A DNA stretch of 64,000 nt from Bradyrhizobium sp. AZCC 2176. Its GTDB lineage: Bacteria > Pseudomonadota > Alphaproteobacteria > Rhizobiales > Xanthobacteraceae. This document shows positions 35,655 through 44,171 of this stretch, one piece after another. The translations under genes and the position numbers were made by a program. Location of the stretch: NCBI RefSeq assembly GCF_036924645.1, contig NZ_JAZHRX010000001.1, positions 496,001 to 560,000 on the forward strand. Reading direction: 5' to 3'. The notes beneath the pieces were generated by a model. It worked only from the letters and a program-made list of their open reading frames with translations. It was not told where the DNA came from and did no database searches. Each line of letters begins with the position of its first letter. Positions within the stretch are counted from its first letter, which is position 1.

Positions 35655-36163
35655 TTAAACACAGGAGTGTGCAACTATGTTCAAGCGCTTCTGGCAGAGC
35701 TTGAATTACTGGGTTGGGTGCTAGGCGCGGCGAGTACATCTTTAGGCGGAAGAATCGCGCCGTTCAGAATGAAGCCCCGAGAAGGCGATTTAGGTAAGTA
35801 ATATCAACTGGCTGACCACGAAGGGATCGAACTCCGACATTCCCGATTGGAAATGGGCCTTTGAAATGCCTTGAGAATTTCGCCTCATCCGCCCCGTTTC
35901 CAGCCCGGGAGACTTTTCGCGGTTCAAGCCGCGAATTTGGAGGCCGGGAGACGCTACAATTTCGAGAGCCGACATTCGAGACCAGTGGGAGCCACGCCAC
36001 GCAGTCTGCTTCGCTCACCGGATTTGGCCGATCTAGATCGTGTAAAGTCCGCTACGGGTGCCATAACCGCCCTTAATGCGTCGGCCCTGGGAAGCCTGCC
36101 CTTCGAAGATCTGCCACCACCAAATGCACAACTACAAGGCGATGGTCGCGATATCTTGAAAGA
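35655..36163. other. Intergenic region, possibly decayed
   Basis: About 500 bases without a supportable gene. It contains a hairpin TTCGCGG-TTCAAG-CCGCGAA at about 35917-35936. Short frames on both strands have biased composition but no ribosome-binding site or family resemblance. A tRNA-3'-end-like stretch near 35810-35835 does not fold. Confidence 0.45.
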
Positions 36164-36816
36164 TTGAAATATCGGAGATTCTCCTTAAGCTGCCGATTCT
36201 GGTTCAGGAATTGGTTATCGATGATTTTCGATCAAGCGCAGTGCGTCGTCGAGAAGCAGGACCGGTCGGCTGAACGGCGTTCCGGCCTGGGCAGGCTTTT
36301 CGCCATATTCGAAGCAAGCTTTCCGTCGGTACATTACCGCCTCCTGGACTCGGTGACTGCTGTCAATGCACAGGCATCGTCGACCAACGACTCCCGCCTG
36401 GTGGATGTTTTCGGCGGACTGGCCTTTCATCCGGCGATTGGCCACGACGCTCTGGTCTTTATGCTGCTTCATGAAACCGGTCACCATTTGGGCAAGGGGT
36501 GCAAATTGCCCTTTGCCCAACTCGCGTGCGAATGCTCCGCTGACAGCTGGGCGACAGCCGAGGGACGCAGGAAGCTGCAGGCGGACGGCGTAGATTTTCG
36601 GCTGCCCGCGGCCGTGCAAGAGATTGAGCACGCCCTGCGTTTTCAGATGCGGGGGGTTTCGTCGACATCAGCATCACGGAAACGTTGCTGGGCAATGAAT
36701 TGGCGAGAACGACGGCAGGCGTTGCTCGAAGGCCGGACGATGCGTTTGAAAACCTGTCAAATTTCGCGTGCTATCACTCATTCCCAATCGAGAGGTTTAC
36801 TATATGGGCGGACTGA
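36164..36816 (+). pseudogene. HExxH zinc-metallopeptidase-like protein, apparent frameshift
   Basis: The frame from 36164 (or ATG 36221) encodes FVDVFGGLAFHPAIG-like sequence, then LVFMLLHETGHHLGKG, a zinc-peptidase HExxH helix, followed by CECSADSWATAEGRR, which offers a third ligand as in ExxADxWA metallopeptidases. At the G6 run 36651-36656 the original frame becomes Arg-rich junk to 36823, whereas a -1 shift continues as GGFVDISITETLLGNELA...AFENLSNFACYHSFPIERFTIWAD and stops at 36816. This indicates a one-base loss, or slippage, in the G run. No signal peptide is visible. Function unknown beyond the motif. Confidence 0.6.
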
Positions 36817-37403
36817 TTCCTAACGGCAACGATGCCGAAGTCATTGACAAGCTGAACACGACATTTCAGGGAGCCAAGCTGGCGAATTTACGAAGGCACA
36901 TCGCCGACAATGCTGACGATTTTTTCGCCAACACCCGACACCTGCACCGGATCTCCCATCGGCTGAGAATCTTTCCAACTTCGGGCCCGCGGCCGAAGGG
37001 CCGATGGTACGTCTTCCTGCGCGATCTCATCGGCGATGCGAACCGAATTCAAATCCTGCAAGCACTCAGGGATTCCGTCGGCGACCCCGATTGCGTTGGC
37101 ATCCATTTCTGGGCTCGCTTCAATACGAAGCCCAATCCGCCCGATTATGAAGTGGAGATTTCCCCAAAACATCCTGACGCTAATGGCAAGTTCTGGATGA
37201 CGATCACGCTGTTATGCGACCACGAAATTGACGCAGGCATTCCGGGCGACCCCAGCGATCCTCCTGCAGATGGCGGTGAGCACGGACCTGTGCACCCTAG
37301 GCTTCTTCGTCCCACGAAACGAAAGTCGGCGAAAAAGTACGCGAAGAAAGCCGTCAAAAAAGCGCCAAAGAAGGCCGTCCGGAAGGGCGCGAAAAAGAAA
37401 TAG
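36804..37403 (+). CDS. Unknown protein with lysine-rich tail
   Basis: 199 residues, starting at ATG 36804 with GAGAGG upstream and overlapping the HExxH gene by 13 bp, so probably the second gene of a pair. The first 150 residues (GGLIPNGNDAEVIDKLNTTF..., RWYVFLRDLIGDANRIQILQALRDSVGDPD, GIHFWARFN) are mixed alpha/beta with no family I recognise. The C-terminal 28 residues are repeated KKA/PKK motifs, which suggests nucleic-acid or membrane-surface binding. A longer start at 36768 is less likely. Confidence 0.55.
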   Translation: MGGLIPNGNDAEVIDKLNTTFQGAKLANLRRHIADNADDFFANTRHLHRISHRLRIFPTSGPRPKGRWYVFLRDLIGDANRIQILQALRDSVGDPDCVGIHFWARFNTKPNPPDYEVEISPKHPDANGKFWMTITLLCDHEIDAGIPGDPSDPPADGGEHGPVHPRLLRPTKRKSAKKYAKKAVKKAPKKAVRKGAKKK

Positions 37404-37724
37404 AAATAGGAGCACCAGGCAATAAATTTAAGTCAAAGTGCGCTGACGAAAACAGTGCAGTCGAATGCCGACGGCACTGTGCCATTGTGCTCGGGCCACC
37501 GGGGGCGCTGCCTGACCGGCCGTGACATCCCCCGATTGGGGGATTCCACGGGATAATCGGCAGCGGTCAACGATACTTCCTCGCCGCCGCCTCAAGACGA
37601 CTTATTCGATCCGAAGATACTCGTCCTTAATACTGGCCGACATTGCAAAGCAGCATAGAATTGACCTGCTTATAGAGTTATAACCGCTTGCGGATGCAGT
37701 GTTTCCGCTTCCAAGGGGCGTTCG
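37404..37724. promoter_or_regulatory. Upstream region of the cyclase gene with a perfect hairpin
   Basis: No gene is visible. ATCCCCC-GATT-GGGGGAT (37527-37544) is a perfect 7-bp stem with a 4-base loop, about 200 bp before the cyclase start. The sequence nearer the gene is AT-richer (TTGACC, then TATAGAGTTATAAC at 37663-37685), a plausible promoter area without a clean -35/-10 spacing. Confidence 0.4.
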
Positions 37725-40700
37725 ATGCAATGTTTGCGTTGCGGTTGCCAGAACAAGGCTACCAATGAATATTGCGAAGGATGCGGCGCTACCCTTGGAT
37801 CAAGGTGCAGCGCCTGCGGCCATCTGAACGGACAGACGGCCCGTTTTTGCGGGCGATGCAGCGCTGCCTTGAAGCCGATCGCTTCAGAGACACCCAATCA
37901 GTCGTGGCAGCATGTTCTGAAATCGCTGAATGCCAAGGGCGGAGAGCGCAAGCGGGTCACGATCCTGTTTGCGGATATTCGAAATTCAACGAGCCTTATT
38001 GACAGTTTGGGTGATCCAGAGCTGGGCATGCGACGTTTGCAGCCTGTTCTTGACCTCATGAACGAAGCTGTTGTGCGCTACGATGGCGTTGTCAACAAAT
38101 CCCAGGGCGACGGAATCATGGCGTTGTTTGGAGCGCCACAGCCTCATGAAGATCATGCGGTCCGTGGCTGCCTGGCGGCGCTGGCGATGCAGGATGGGGT
38201 GGAGCGCTTTGGGGATCCGGATTTGCAGATCCGTGTAGGCGTGCACACCGGTGAAGTTGTCGTTCAAGCGATCGAGCACGGAATTTACCAGACATATGAT
38301 GCCGCTGGCGCAAATGTGCACCTCGCCAATCGCATGGAGCAACTGGCTGACGCAGGCACTATCCTCGTTTCAAAGGAAACCTACACGGCAGCCAGGCAGT
38401 TCGTGGAAGTCGAGACGCTTGGCCTGCAGACTGTTCGCGGCATCGCGGCACCCGTCGAGGTGTTCAGACTTAGGGGGCTTCAACATGCCCCTTCAAGCGG
38501 AGTCTTCCGAAGCGGGCGACGGCTAAGTCCGCTCACGGGAAGAACCGAGCAGTTCTCCGCTCTCTCGCAAGAACTCGAGAATACGATGAAAGGAGAAGGC
38601 CGCGTCGTCGGTGTCGTCGGCGAGGCCGGCATTGGCAAGAGCCGCCTGTGTTTCGAGTTTGCGGAAAGTTGCCGGGGAAAAGGCATCCGGGTTTTTGAAG
38701 CGCGCGTGCTGGCACATGGCAGGGCAACGCCGTTTCAGCCGGTATTGGAGCTGCTGCGCGATTATTTTGGCCTTCGCGTCAAGGAAGCGGCCGACGCTTC
38801 CCGGCGTCGTGTCCTCGATCGGTTGGCGGCTCTCTCTATCTCCGAGCAGACGTCCTTCGTTCTGCTGGAGTTTTTGGGCCTTGCTGATCCGCTGCAAGCA
38901 ACGATCAAGCTCGATCCAAAGGCACGAAAGGCGCTACTGCTCGATTTTGTGAGAACGCTGCCCCGTTCAGGCACTCCGGATGCCACCACGATTGTAATCA
39001 TCGAGGATTTGCATTGGATCGACGCAGCAAGCGAAGAGTTCGTGGAAGCCCTGACCGATGCCGTAGTTAGCACCACCACCCTTCTGGTCGTCAATTTCAG
39101 GCCGGGATTTGTTGCACCCCTGATGCAGCGAACACATTATCGGCAAATCAACATGCCGCCGCTGCCGGCAGCACAATCAGCCATCTTGCTGCAGGATCAT
39201 TTTGGCAAAGACCCTTCGCTGGCGTTGCTGAGCAGGAACATCATTGAACGCGCGCAAGGAAATCCGTTCTTCCTCGAAGAACTTGTCAATGCCCTCGTGG
39301 AAAGGGGGGATTTTGAAGGCGAGAAAGGCGCATATCGGTTGAAGGGAGGCATCGAGGCAATTCCACTGCCCTCGACCGTGCAAGCCGTTATTGCCGCTCG
39401 TATCGACCGTCTGGAAGTGAATGCCAAGAAGGTTCTCGAGATTGCTTCGGTAGTTGGTCGCGAAATTTCGACATCAATTCTGGATTCAGTAGCCGGCTTG
39501 GATCCGGCCGAGGTGTCGGAAGCGACGCAGCATTTGCGGCAAGCTGAACTGCTTTACGATGTGCCCCCCTTCGAACAGCGTCTTCTTGCATTTCGTCACC
39601 CGCTTATCCAGGAGGTTGCCTATCGGTCGCTGCTGCACGAACGCCGCCGTGAGCTCCATTCAAAAGTGGCGCAAGCAATTGAGACCCTCTTCAAGGATCG
39701 CGCCGAAGAACGGGCATCTCTCCTAGCGTATCACTACGAGCAAGCCGGTGAAAATCTGAAAGCCGCCCAACAGAACATGCGTGCAGCGGTCTGGATCGGT
39801 ACCAATGATCCAAGTCAGGCCCTGAGAAGCTGGAAGAAGGTCCGCGAGCTCCTGCAAGACGTGCCGGCGTCTCACCCGATCAATTACCTGAAGATGATGG
39901 CTTCCGGTCAGATCGTGAACTTTGCCTGGCGTGAAGGAATCTCGGCGCAAGAGGCCCTTCCCTACTTCGAGGAAGCCAAGCAACTGGCGCTGGAATTGAA
40001 GGACATCAGAGCCAATGCCCTTATTCACGCAGCTTACGGAAGGATGTTGGCAAACGGCGGCTCGGCAGACGAATATGTTGAAAAAATCCGGGAGGCCATT
40101 GCGATTGCCGATCAAGGCAACGATCCAAGCGTCGAAGTCACGCTAAAGGCTGTACTGTGTCATGCACTGCGGCTCTCGGGCCGCATGATCGAAGCACTGC
40201 AGATGAACATCGAGGCAATGGACCGGGCGCACGAGATCGGTAAATTTGACAGACAGACGCTCGGCTTCGACATTGACATATGGCTGACGGTGATGCGCGG
40301 CCAAACCCTGGTGATGCTTGGTCGTGGGGAGGAAGCGCGTCCCTATCTCGATCGAATTATCCAAATGGAAAGTAGCCAGGTTGATGCTATCAATTACGGC
40401 ATTCCGAGTTGGGCGTATGTCGATCTCGCTTGGGCAGAGGGAGATATCGGACTAGCTCAGGAACATGCTGACCGAGCGTTCTCTATCGCGATAAAGGCCG
40501 GCAACCCGTACCTGCGAGTCTATGCCCAAGCCCTTCGTGGCGTTTCACATGTCGTTGCAGGCAGATTCGCTTCAGCCATAGAAGACTTGTCCGACGCCCT
40601 CAGCTTCGCCCGATCGCGAAAGGCCGGGCTGGAAAACGAATCGCGCATTCTGGCTGATTTGGCGAACGCCTACAGGCTAAAGGGCGATACTGCAGCAGCT

Positions 40701-40952
40701 CTCAGTATTGTTCACGAGGCGATAAAGGTTGCGACCGAGCGTCATGCCCGCGTCCCTGAATGCCTTGCTCGTATCGTTCGCGCTGATCTACTTCTCCGAT
40801 CTGCAGCCAGCGATCAAAAAGCTGAAGGAAGGCAAGAGATGGAGCGCGCGAGAGCGCTGATGCGAGAGACCGGGGCCATGCTCTTTGAAGCCTTCATCGA
40901 TGCATTAGATGTCGACCTTAGCAGTCGCCAGGTTTCGACCAAAGTTAGTTGA
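37725..40952 (+). CDS. Zinc-ribbon / class III cyclase / AAA ATPase / TPR protein
   Basis: 1075 residues. Two N-terminal zinc ribbons: CLRCGCQNKATNEYCEGCG and CSACGHLNGQTARFCGRC (residues 3-45). A class III nucleotidyl cyclase domain follows at about 75-250, with KRVTILFADIRNSTSLIDS (metal Asp) and VVNKSQGDGIMALFG (second Asp). Then an AAA_16-type ATPase: Walker A GEAGIGKSR, Walker B IVIIEDLHWID. The last 400 residues are helical TPR-like repeats. This architecture is frequent in Bradyrhizobium, often in many copies; substrate (ATP or GTP) and signal are unknown. Codon use seems less GC-biased than the core genes. Confidence 0.9.
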   Translation: MQCLRCGCQNKATNEYCEGCGATLGSRCSACGHLNGQTARFCGRCSAALKPIASETPNQSWQHVLKSLNAKGGERKRVTILFADIRNSTSLIDSLGDPELGMRRLQPVLDLMNEAVVRYDGVVNKSQGDGIMALFGAPQPHEDHAVRGCLAALAMQDGVERFGDPDLQIRVGVHTGEVVVQAIEHGIYQTYDAAGANVHLANRMEQLADAGTILVSKETYTAARQFVEVETLGLQTVRGIAAPVEVFRLRGLQHAPSSGVFRSGRRLSPLTGRTEQFSALSQELENTMKGEGRVVGVVGEAGIGKSRLCFEFAESCRGKGIRVFEARVLAHGRATPFQPVLELLRDYFGLRVKEAADASRRRVLDRLAALSISEQTSFVLLEFLGLADPLQATIKLDPKARKALLLDFVRTLPRSGTPDATTIVIIEDLHWIDAASEEFVEALTDAVVSTTTLLVVNFRPGFVAPLMQRTHYRQINMPPLPAAQSAILLQDHFGKDPSLALLSRNIIERAQGNPFFLEELVNALVERGDFEGEKGAYRLKGGIEAIPLPSTVQAVIAARIDRLEVNAKKVLEIASVVGREISTSILDSVAGLDPAEVSEATQHLRQAELLYDVPPFEQRLLAFRHPLIQEVAYRSLLHERRRELHSKVAQAIETLFKDRAEERASLLAYHYEQAGENLKAAQQNMRAAVWIGTNDPSQALRSWKKVRELLQDVPASHPINYLKMMASGQIVNFAWREGISAQEALPYFEEAKQLALELKDIRANALIHAAYGRMLANGGSADEYVEKIREAIAIADQGNDPSVEVTLKAVLCHALRLSGRMIEALQMNIEAMDRAHEIGKFDRQTLGFDIDIWLTVMRGQTLVMLGRGEEARPYLDRIIQMESSQVDAINYGIPSWAYVDLAWAEGDIGLAQEHADRAFSIAIKAGNPYLRVYAQALRGVSHVVAGRFASAIEDLSDALSFARSRKAGLENESRILADLANAYRLKGDTAAALSIVHEAIKVATERHARVPECLARIVRADLLLRSAASDQKAEGRQEMERARALMRETGAMLFEAFIDALDVDLSSRQVSTKVS

Positions 40953-41265
40953 CAAGACTAGTGGAAGCAGAGCGGGCGTCAGCGCGAGCGATCCTGCGGG
41001 AGCCAAACAGGAGGCCCGTGCGCGTCCTAGGATGGGCAAAGGTGATTTACCTGTCAGCCCTATCGCGCAGTGGGATCGAAATTTGTCTCCGCAACAAGTC
41101 TCCGACGAAACGGGAATTTCTGCGGTCGGGGCTGGAGACTTTCGGGAGATTCTCGCCAAAGTTGCTGACTTTGGATTTTTGGAGACCAGATGCGATATGC
41201 AAAATCCCCAGCAATTGCAGGTGTTTCGCGCATAAATTGGCCACAATCTTAGGTCGAGGGAGTGT
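40953..41265. other. Gap between the cyclase gene and tRNA-Gln
   Basis: No supportable gene; overlapping frames here run on through the tRNA and have no family resemblance. An integrase would be expected at this end of an island but is absent. Confidence 0.5.
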
Positions 41266-41294
41266 CTGGCTGGGGCGGGAGGGATCGAACCTCC
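41266..41294. repeat. Direct repeat: tRNA-Gln 3' end (putative att site, right)
   Basis: The 29 bases including the tRNA 3' end are identical to 22999-23027. The intact gene lies at this end, so the element would have inserted on the lower-coordinate side, restoring the tRNA with its own copy of the 3' end. Confidence 0.75.
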
Positions 41295-41341
41295 GAATGG
41301 CGGAATCAAAATCCGCTGCCTTACCGCTTGGCTACGCCCCA
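41267..41341 (-). tRNA. tRNA-Gln (anticodon TTG)
   Basis: 75 bases on the minus strand with CCA encoded. The 7-bp acceptor pairs TGGGGCG with CGCCCCA; the anticodon arm is GCGGA-TTTTGAT-TCCGC with anticodon TTG; the T-arm is GGAGG-TTCGATC-CCTCC. The last 28 bases of the gene are repeated at 23000-23027, marking it as the likely integration target. Confidence 0.95.
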
Positions 41342-41620
41342 ACAGTCCGGGCCGGAACATGGGATCGACCAGCGCGACCTTTTCCGACACCGCCGGTCTA
41401 TAGAGGGAGCCACGCCATTTCAACAGGCTGGAATCTCGAATTTCACCCGAAATCCGCTCCCGGAAGCGTGAGCCTTTATATTAGGGATTAGGGCCGGCTA
41501 CGCGAAGATCCGCGGCCGGTTTCGCGGCCCGGCGCGAATACCGCCGGTGGAGAGTTGAGAGAACCCCGGTTTCGTGGGAAGACGGCGGCAGTTTATTACC
41601 CCAGAAGCGAGATTATCGTC

Positions 41621-43402
41621 ATGACTTACCGCGCGCCGATCTCCGACATCCTGCTCGCGCTCAACCACGGCGCAGGTCTGCAGGCGGCCGTGAAGGCCGG
41701 CCATTACGGCGACTTCGACGGCGACATCACCGCCGTCGTGCTGGAGGAAGCCGGCAAATTCGCCGGCGACGTGCTCGCCCCGCTGAACCGGGTGGGTGAC
41801 GAACACGGCATCAAGCTCGCCGACAACAAGGTGACGACCGCGCCCGGCTGGCCCGATGCCTATCAGCGCTGGATCGCGGCCGGGTGGAACGCGGTGTCGG
41901 GCCCGGAAGCTTTTGGCGGCCAGGGCCTGCCGATGGCGATCAATGCGGCCTGCACCGAAATCTGGAGCGCGTCGAACATCGCCTTCGGCCTTTGCCCCCT
42001 GCTCACGCTCTCGGCGATCGAGGCGCTGGACGCCCACGGCAGTGACGAGCTGAAGAATATCTATCTGGAAAAACTCGTGTCCGGCGAATGGACCGGCACG
42101 ATGCAGCTCACCGAGCCGCAGGCAGGCTCCGACGTCGGCGCGCTGCGCACCCGCGCCGAGCGCGCTGACGACGGCACCTATCGCATCAAGGGCACCAAAA
42201 TCTTCATCACCTATGGCGACCACGACATGACCGACAACATCGTGCATTTCGTGCTGGCCCGGCTGCCCGACGCGCCTGCGGGCACCAAGGGGATTTCGCT
42301 GTTCCTGATTCCGAAATTCATGGTCAACGCCGACGGCTCGCTCGGCGCGCGCAACGACATCTTTCCATCCGGCGTCGAGCACAAGCTCGGCATGCACGCC
42401 TCCCCCACCTGCACCATGACGATGGGCGATCACGGCGGCGCGATCGGCTACCTGATCGGCGAGGAAAATCGCGGCATGCTCTGCATGTTCACGATGATGA
42501 ACCAGGCTCGCCTCGGCGTCGGGCTGGAAGGCGTCGGCATTGCCGACCGCGCCTACCAGCAGGCGCTGGCCTTTGCCCAGGAACGCAAGCAGGGCCGCGC
42601 CGTCGGCAGACAAGGCGACGGGCTCGATCCCATCATCGTGCATCCCGACGTCAAGCGGATGCTGCTGCAGATGCGCGCCATGACGGCCGCGGCGCGCTCG
42701 ATCTGCTATGCCACCGCGGTCGCGCTCGATGTTTCCATCCGCGCCAAGGATGCCAAGGTGCGGGCCGATGCCGCCGCGCGCGGCGCGCTGCTGACGCCGA
42801 TTGCAAAGGCCTTCTCCACCGATATCGGCAACGAGGTGGCGTATCTCGGCGTGCAGATCCACGGCGGCATGGGCTTCATCGAGGAAACCGGCGCCGCGCA
42901 GCATTACCGCGACGCGCGCATCACCTCGATCTATGAGGGCACCAACGGCATCCAGTCGATCGACCTCGTGACGCGCAAGCTCGCGGCGAACGGCGGCGCG
43001 TCGGTGTGGGCGCTGCTCGATGAGCTGGGCGGCATCGTCAAGCAGGTCGAAGCCTCGAACGATCCCGCCTTTGGCACCACCGGCGCCAAGCTGCGCGACG
43101 CGCTCGGCTCGCTCGAACGCGCGAGCAAGTGGCTGCTGGAACGCGTGGCATCCGCGCCGAACGATGCGCTGGCGGGCGCCACGCCATATTTGCGACTGTT
43201 CGGCTCCACGCTCGGCGGCTGCATGCTGGCCGGCGAAGCGCTGGCCGCCAAAAGCAATGGGGAGGCCGGCGATCCGCAGCGCTACGTGACGGTGGCGCGG
43301 TTCTTTGCCGAGAACATCACCGTGCAGGCGGGATCGCTGGAGAAGACCGTGACCGACTCGGCCGATGCCGTGAACGGCGCGGATGCGGTGTTGCTGGGGT
43401 GA
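41621..43402 (+). CDS. Acyl-CoA dehydrogenase, long form
   Basis: 593 residues, FAD-dependent desaturation of an acyl-CoA. The N-terminal extension MTYRAPISDILLALNHGAGL is typical of the approximately 600-residue branch. FAD/substrate motifs are MQLTEPQAGSDVGALRTRA and KIFITYGDHDM; the C-terminal helical domain has GVQIHGGMGFIEETGAAQHYRDARITSIYEGTNGIQSIDLVTRKL, with the catalytic Glu in YEGTNG. The last 120 residues form the extra C-terminal domain of this branch. The start at 41621 is the family N-terminus. Chain-length preference cannot be read from sequence. Confidence 0.92.
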   Translation: MTYRAPISDILLALNHGAGLQAAVKAGHYGDFDGDITAVVLEEAGKFAGDVLAPLNRVGDEHGIKLADNKVTTAPGWPDAYQRWIAAGWNAVSGPEAFGGQGLPMAINAACTEIWSASNIAFGLCPLLTLSAIEALDAHGSDELKNIYLEKLVSGEWTGTMQLTEPQAGSDVGALRTRAERADDGTYRIKGTKIFITYGDHDMTDNIVHFVLARLPDAPAGTKGISLFLIPKFMVNADGSLGARNDIFPSGVEHKLGMHASPTCTMTMGDHGGAIGYLIGEENRGMLCMFTMMNQARLGVGLEGVGIADRAYQQALAFAQERKQGRAVGRQGDGLDPIIVHPDVKRMLLQMRAMTAAARSICYATAVALDVSIRAKDAKVRADAAARGALLTPIAKAFSTDIGNEVAYLGVQIHGGMGFIEETGAAQHYRDARITSIYEGTNGIQSIDLVTRKLAANGGASVWALLDELGGIVKQVEASNDPAFGTTGAKLRDALGSLERASKWLLERVASAPNDALAGATPYLRLFGSTLGGCMLAGEALAAKSNGEAGDPQRYVTVARFFAENITVQAGSLEKTVTDSADAVNGADAVLLG

Positions 43403-43579
43403 CAGACCATGGCGGCGCATCTAGCGGTAGTGCAAACGCACTACGCCGCCCATCGGCATAGGTCGTGCAATTGGCTTCACCAACGGGAACAACAGTCCAC
43501 AATTTGTCCAAATCGGACTCTGTCATTGCTAAGATTTTCCCAAATCCAAATCGGCGCATATCGACTTGGAAAAGCCCGT
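43403..43579. other. Intergenic region after the acyl-CoA dehydrogenase
   Basis: No gene supported. Overlapping short frames on both strands are low-quality. Confidence 0.5.
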
Positions 43580-43675
43580 TCAGCTAAACGCCAGGGCGAG
43601 CAAGCCAGAACCGAGCAGGAAAAGGCCGGCGACGGTAACCGCAAGGAACGCATTGGAGGCAAACTCGTCACGCAT
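43580..43675 (-). CDS. 31-residue single-membrane-segment peptide
   Basis: The minus strand encodes a 31-residue peptide starting MRDEFASNAFLAV and ending LALAFS before TGA. Residues 9-30 are a continuous hydrophobic helix after an acidic/basic N-terminus, so it would be a small inner-membrane protein. The only upstream site is a weak GGGA. The composition is so membrane-like that chance is unlikely, and I recall similar short peptides in Bradyrhizobium, but no function is known. Confidence 0.45.
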   Translation of the reverse strand: MRDEFASNAFLAVTVAGLFLLGSGLLALAFS

Positions 43676-44171
43676 TGTCTTATCCCACGCGAGCGCCATT
43701 ACGCGTCACGCGGTCCTTCCGAAGTTGCATCTGCGGATTTCAGCCATCCGTGCCCGGCAATATTCGCGGTAAAGCACGCTGAGAAGTAACACATGATCGC
43801 ACCCCGTTGTTTGATCGGGGGACTTCATATCAGGCCTCCGTTTCGCGCTGTCTTCGCGGGCTTCGAAAAACGGTTTCGCGCACATTGCAGCACCATTTCG
43901 TGCGGGACATGGTGACGCGCCTCACGCAATCGAAGCCACGGCTCCTGTCGAATGGCCCACCAGCCCGATCTTCTGTTGTCCAGCGCACACACGTCGCAGA
44001 ATGGCACAGCAAGTTCCATGCATCGCCCGTGACATTGAAGCAACATCTTTAAAAAAATCGCCGATCCCGTAGTCTCCGGCCGTTGCGCATTCATTTCGCA
44101 GTGCGAACAATGAGCGTCGTCGCGTGCTTGGCTGTGTAATGGGCTCATGCGGAGCCTGGGGAGGCCTGATC
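43676..44171. other. Intergenic region
   Basis: About 500 bases with no supportable gene. A small hairpin CCCCG...CGGGG lies at 43802-43820. Frames on either strand lack ribosome-binding sites. Confidence 0.45.

Larger units (their letters stand above)
23028..41265. mobile_element. Putative 18.2-kb genomic island at tRNA-Gln
   Basis: The segment is delimited by 29-bp direct repeats of the tRNA-Gln 3' end, one being part of the intact gene (right) and the other a detached fragment (left). Cargo is accessory: two RND efflux systems, three TetR regulators, an SnoaL-like protein, an alpha/beta hydrolase, an HExxH protein and a large cyclase/ATPase protein. No integrase, excisionase, transposase or transfer gene was found inside, so if it is an island it is probably immobile or mobilised in trans. 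The 35-41 kb part reads as less GC-rich than the flanks. Confidence 0.55.

Noticed and set aside
35678..35704. Eight-codon frame after a good AGGAG site downstream of the hydrolase
   Set aside because: Stops after MFKRFWQS; could be a truncated gene start, but too short to support.
35805..35840. tRNA-like T-arm (GAGTTCGATCCCTTC) in the gap near 35.8 kb
   Set aside because: The T-stem does not pair and no acceptor or anticodon arm is found; not counted as another att fragment.
40949..41491. 180-codon frame crossing tRNA-Gln
   Set aside because: It translates through a complete tRNA gene and has no homology signature.
41498..43420. 640-codon open frame opposite the acyl-CoA dehydrogenase
   Set aside because: It mirrors the sense gene; His/Arg/Gly-rich composition without any family motif is the usual antisense shadow in high-GC DNA.
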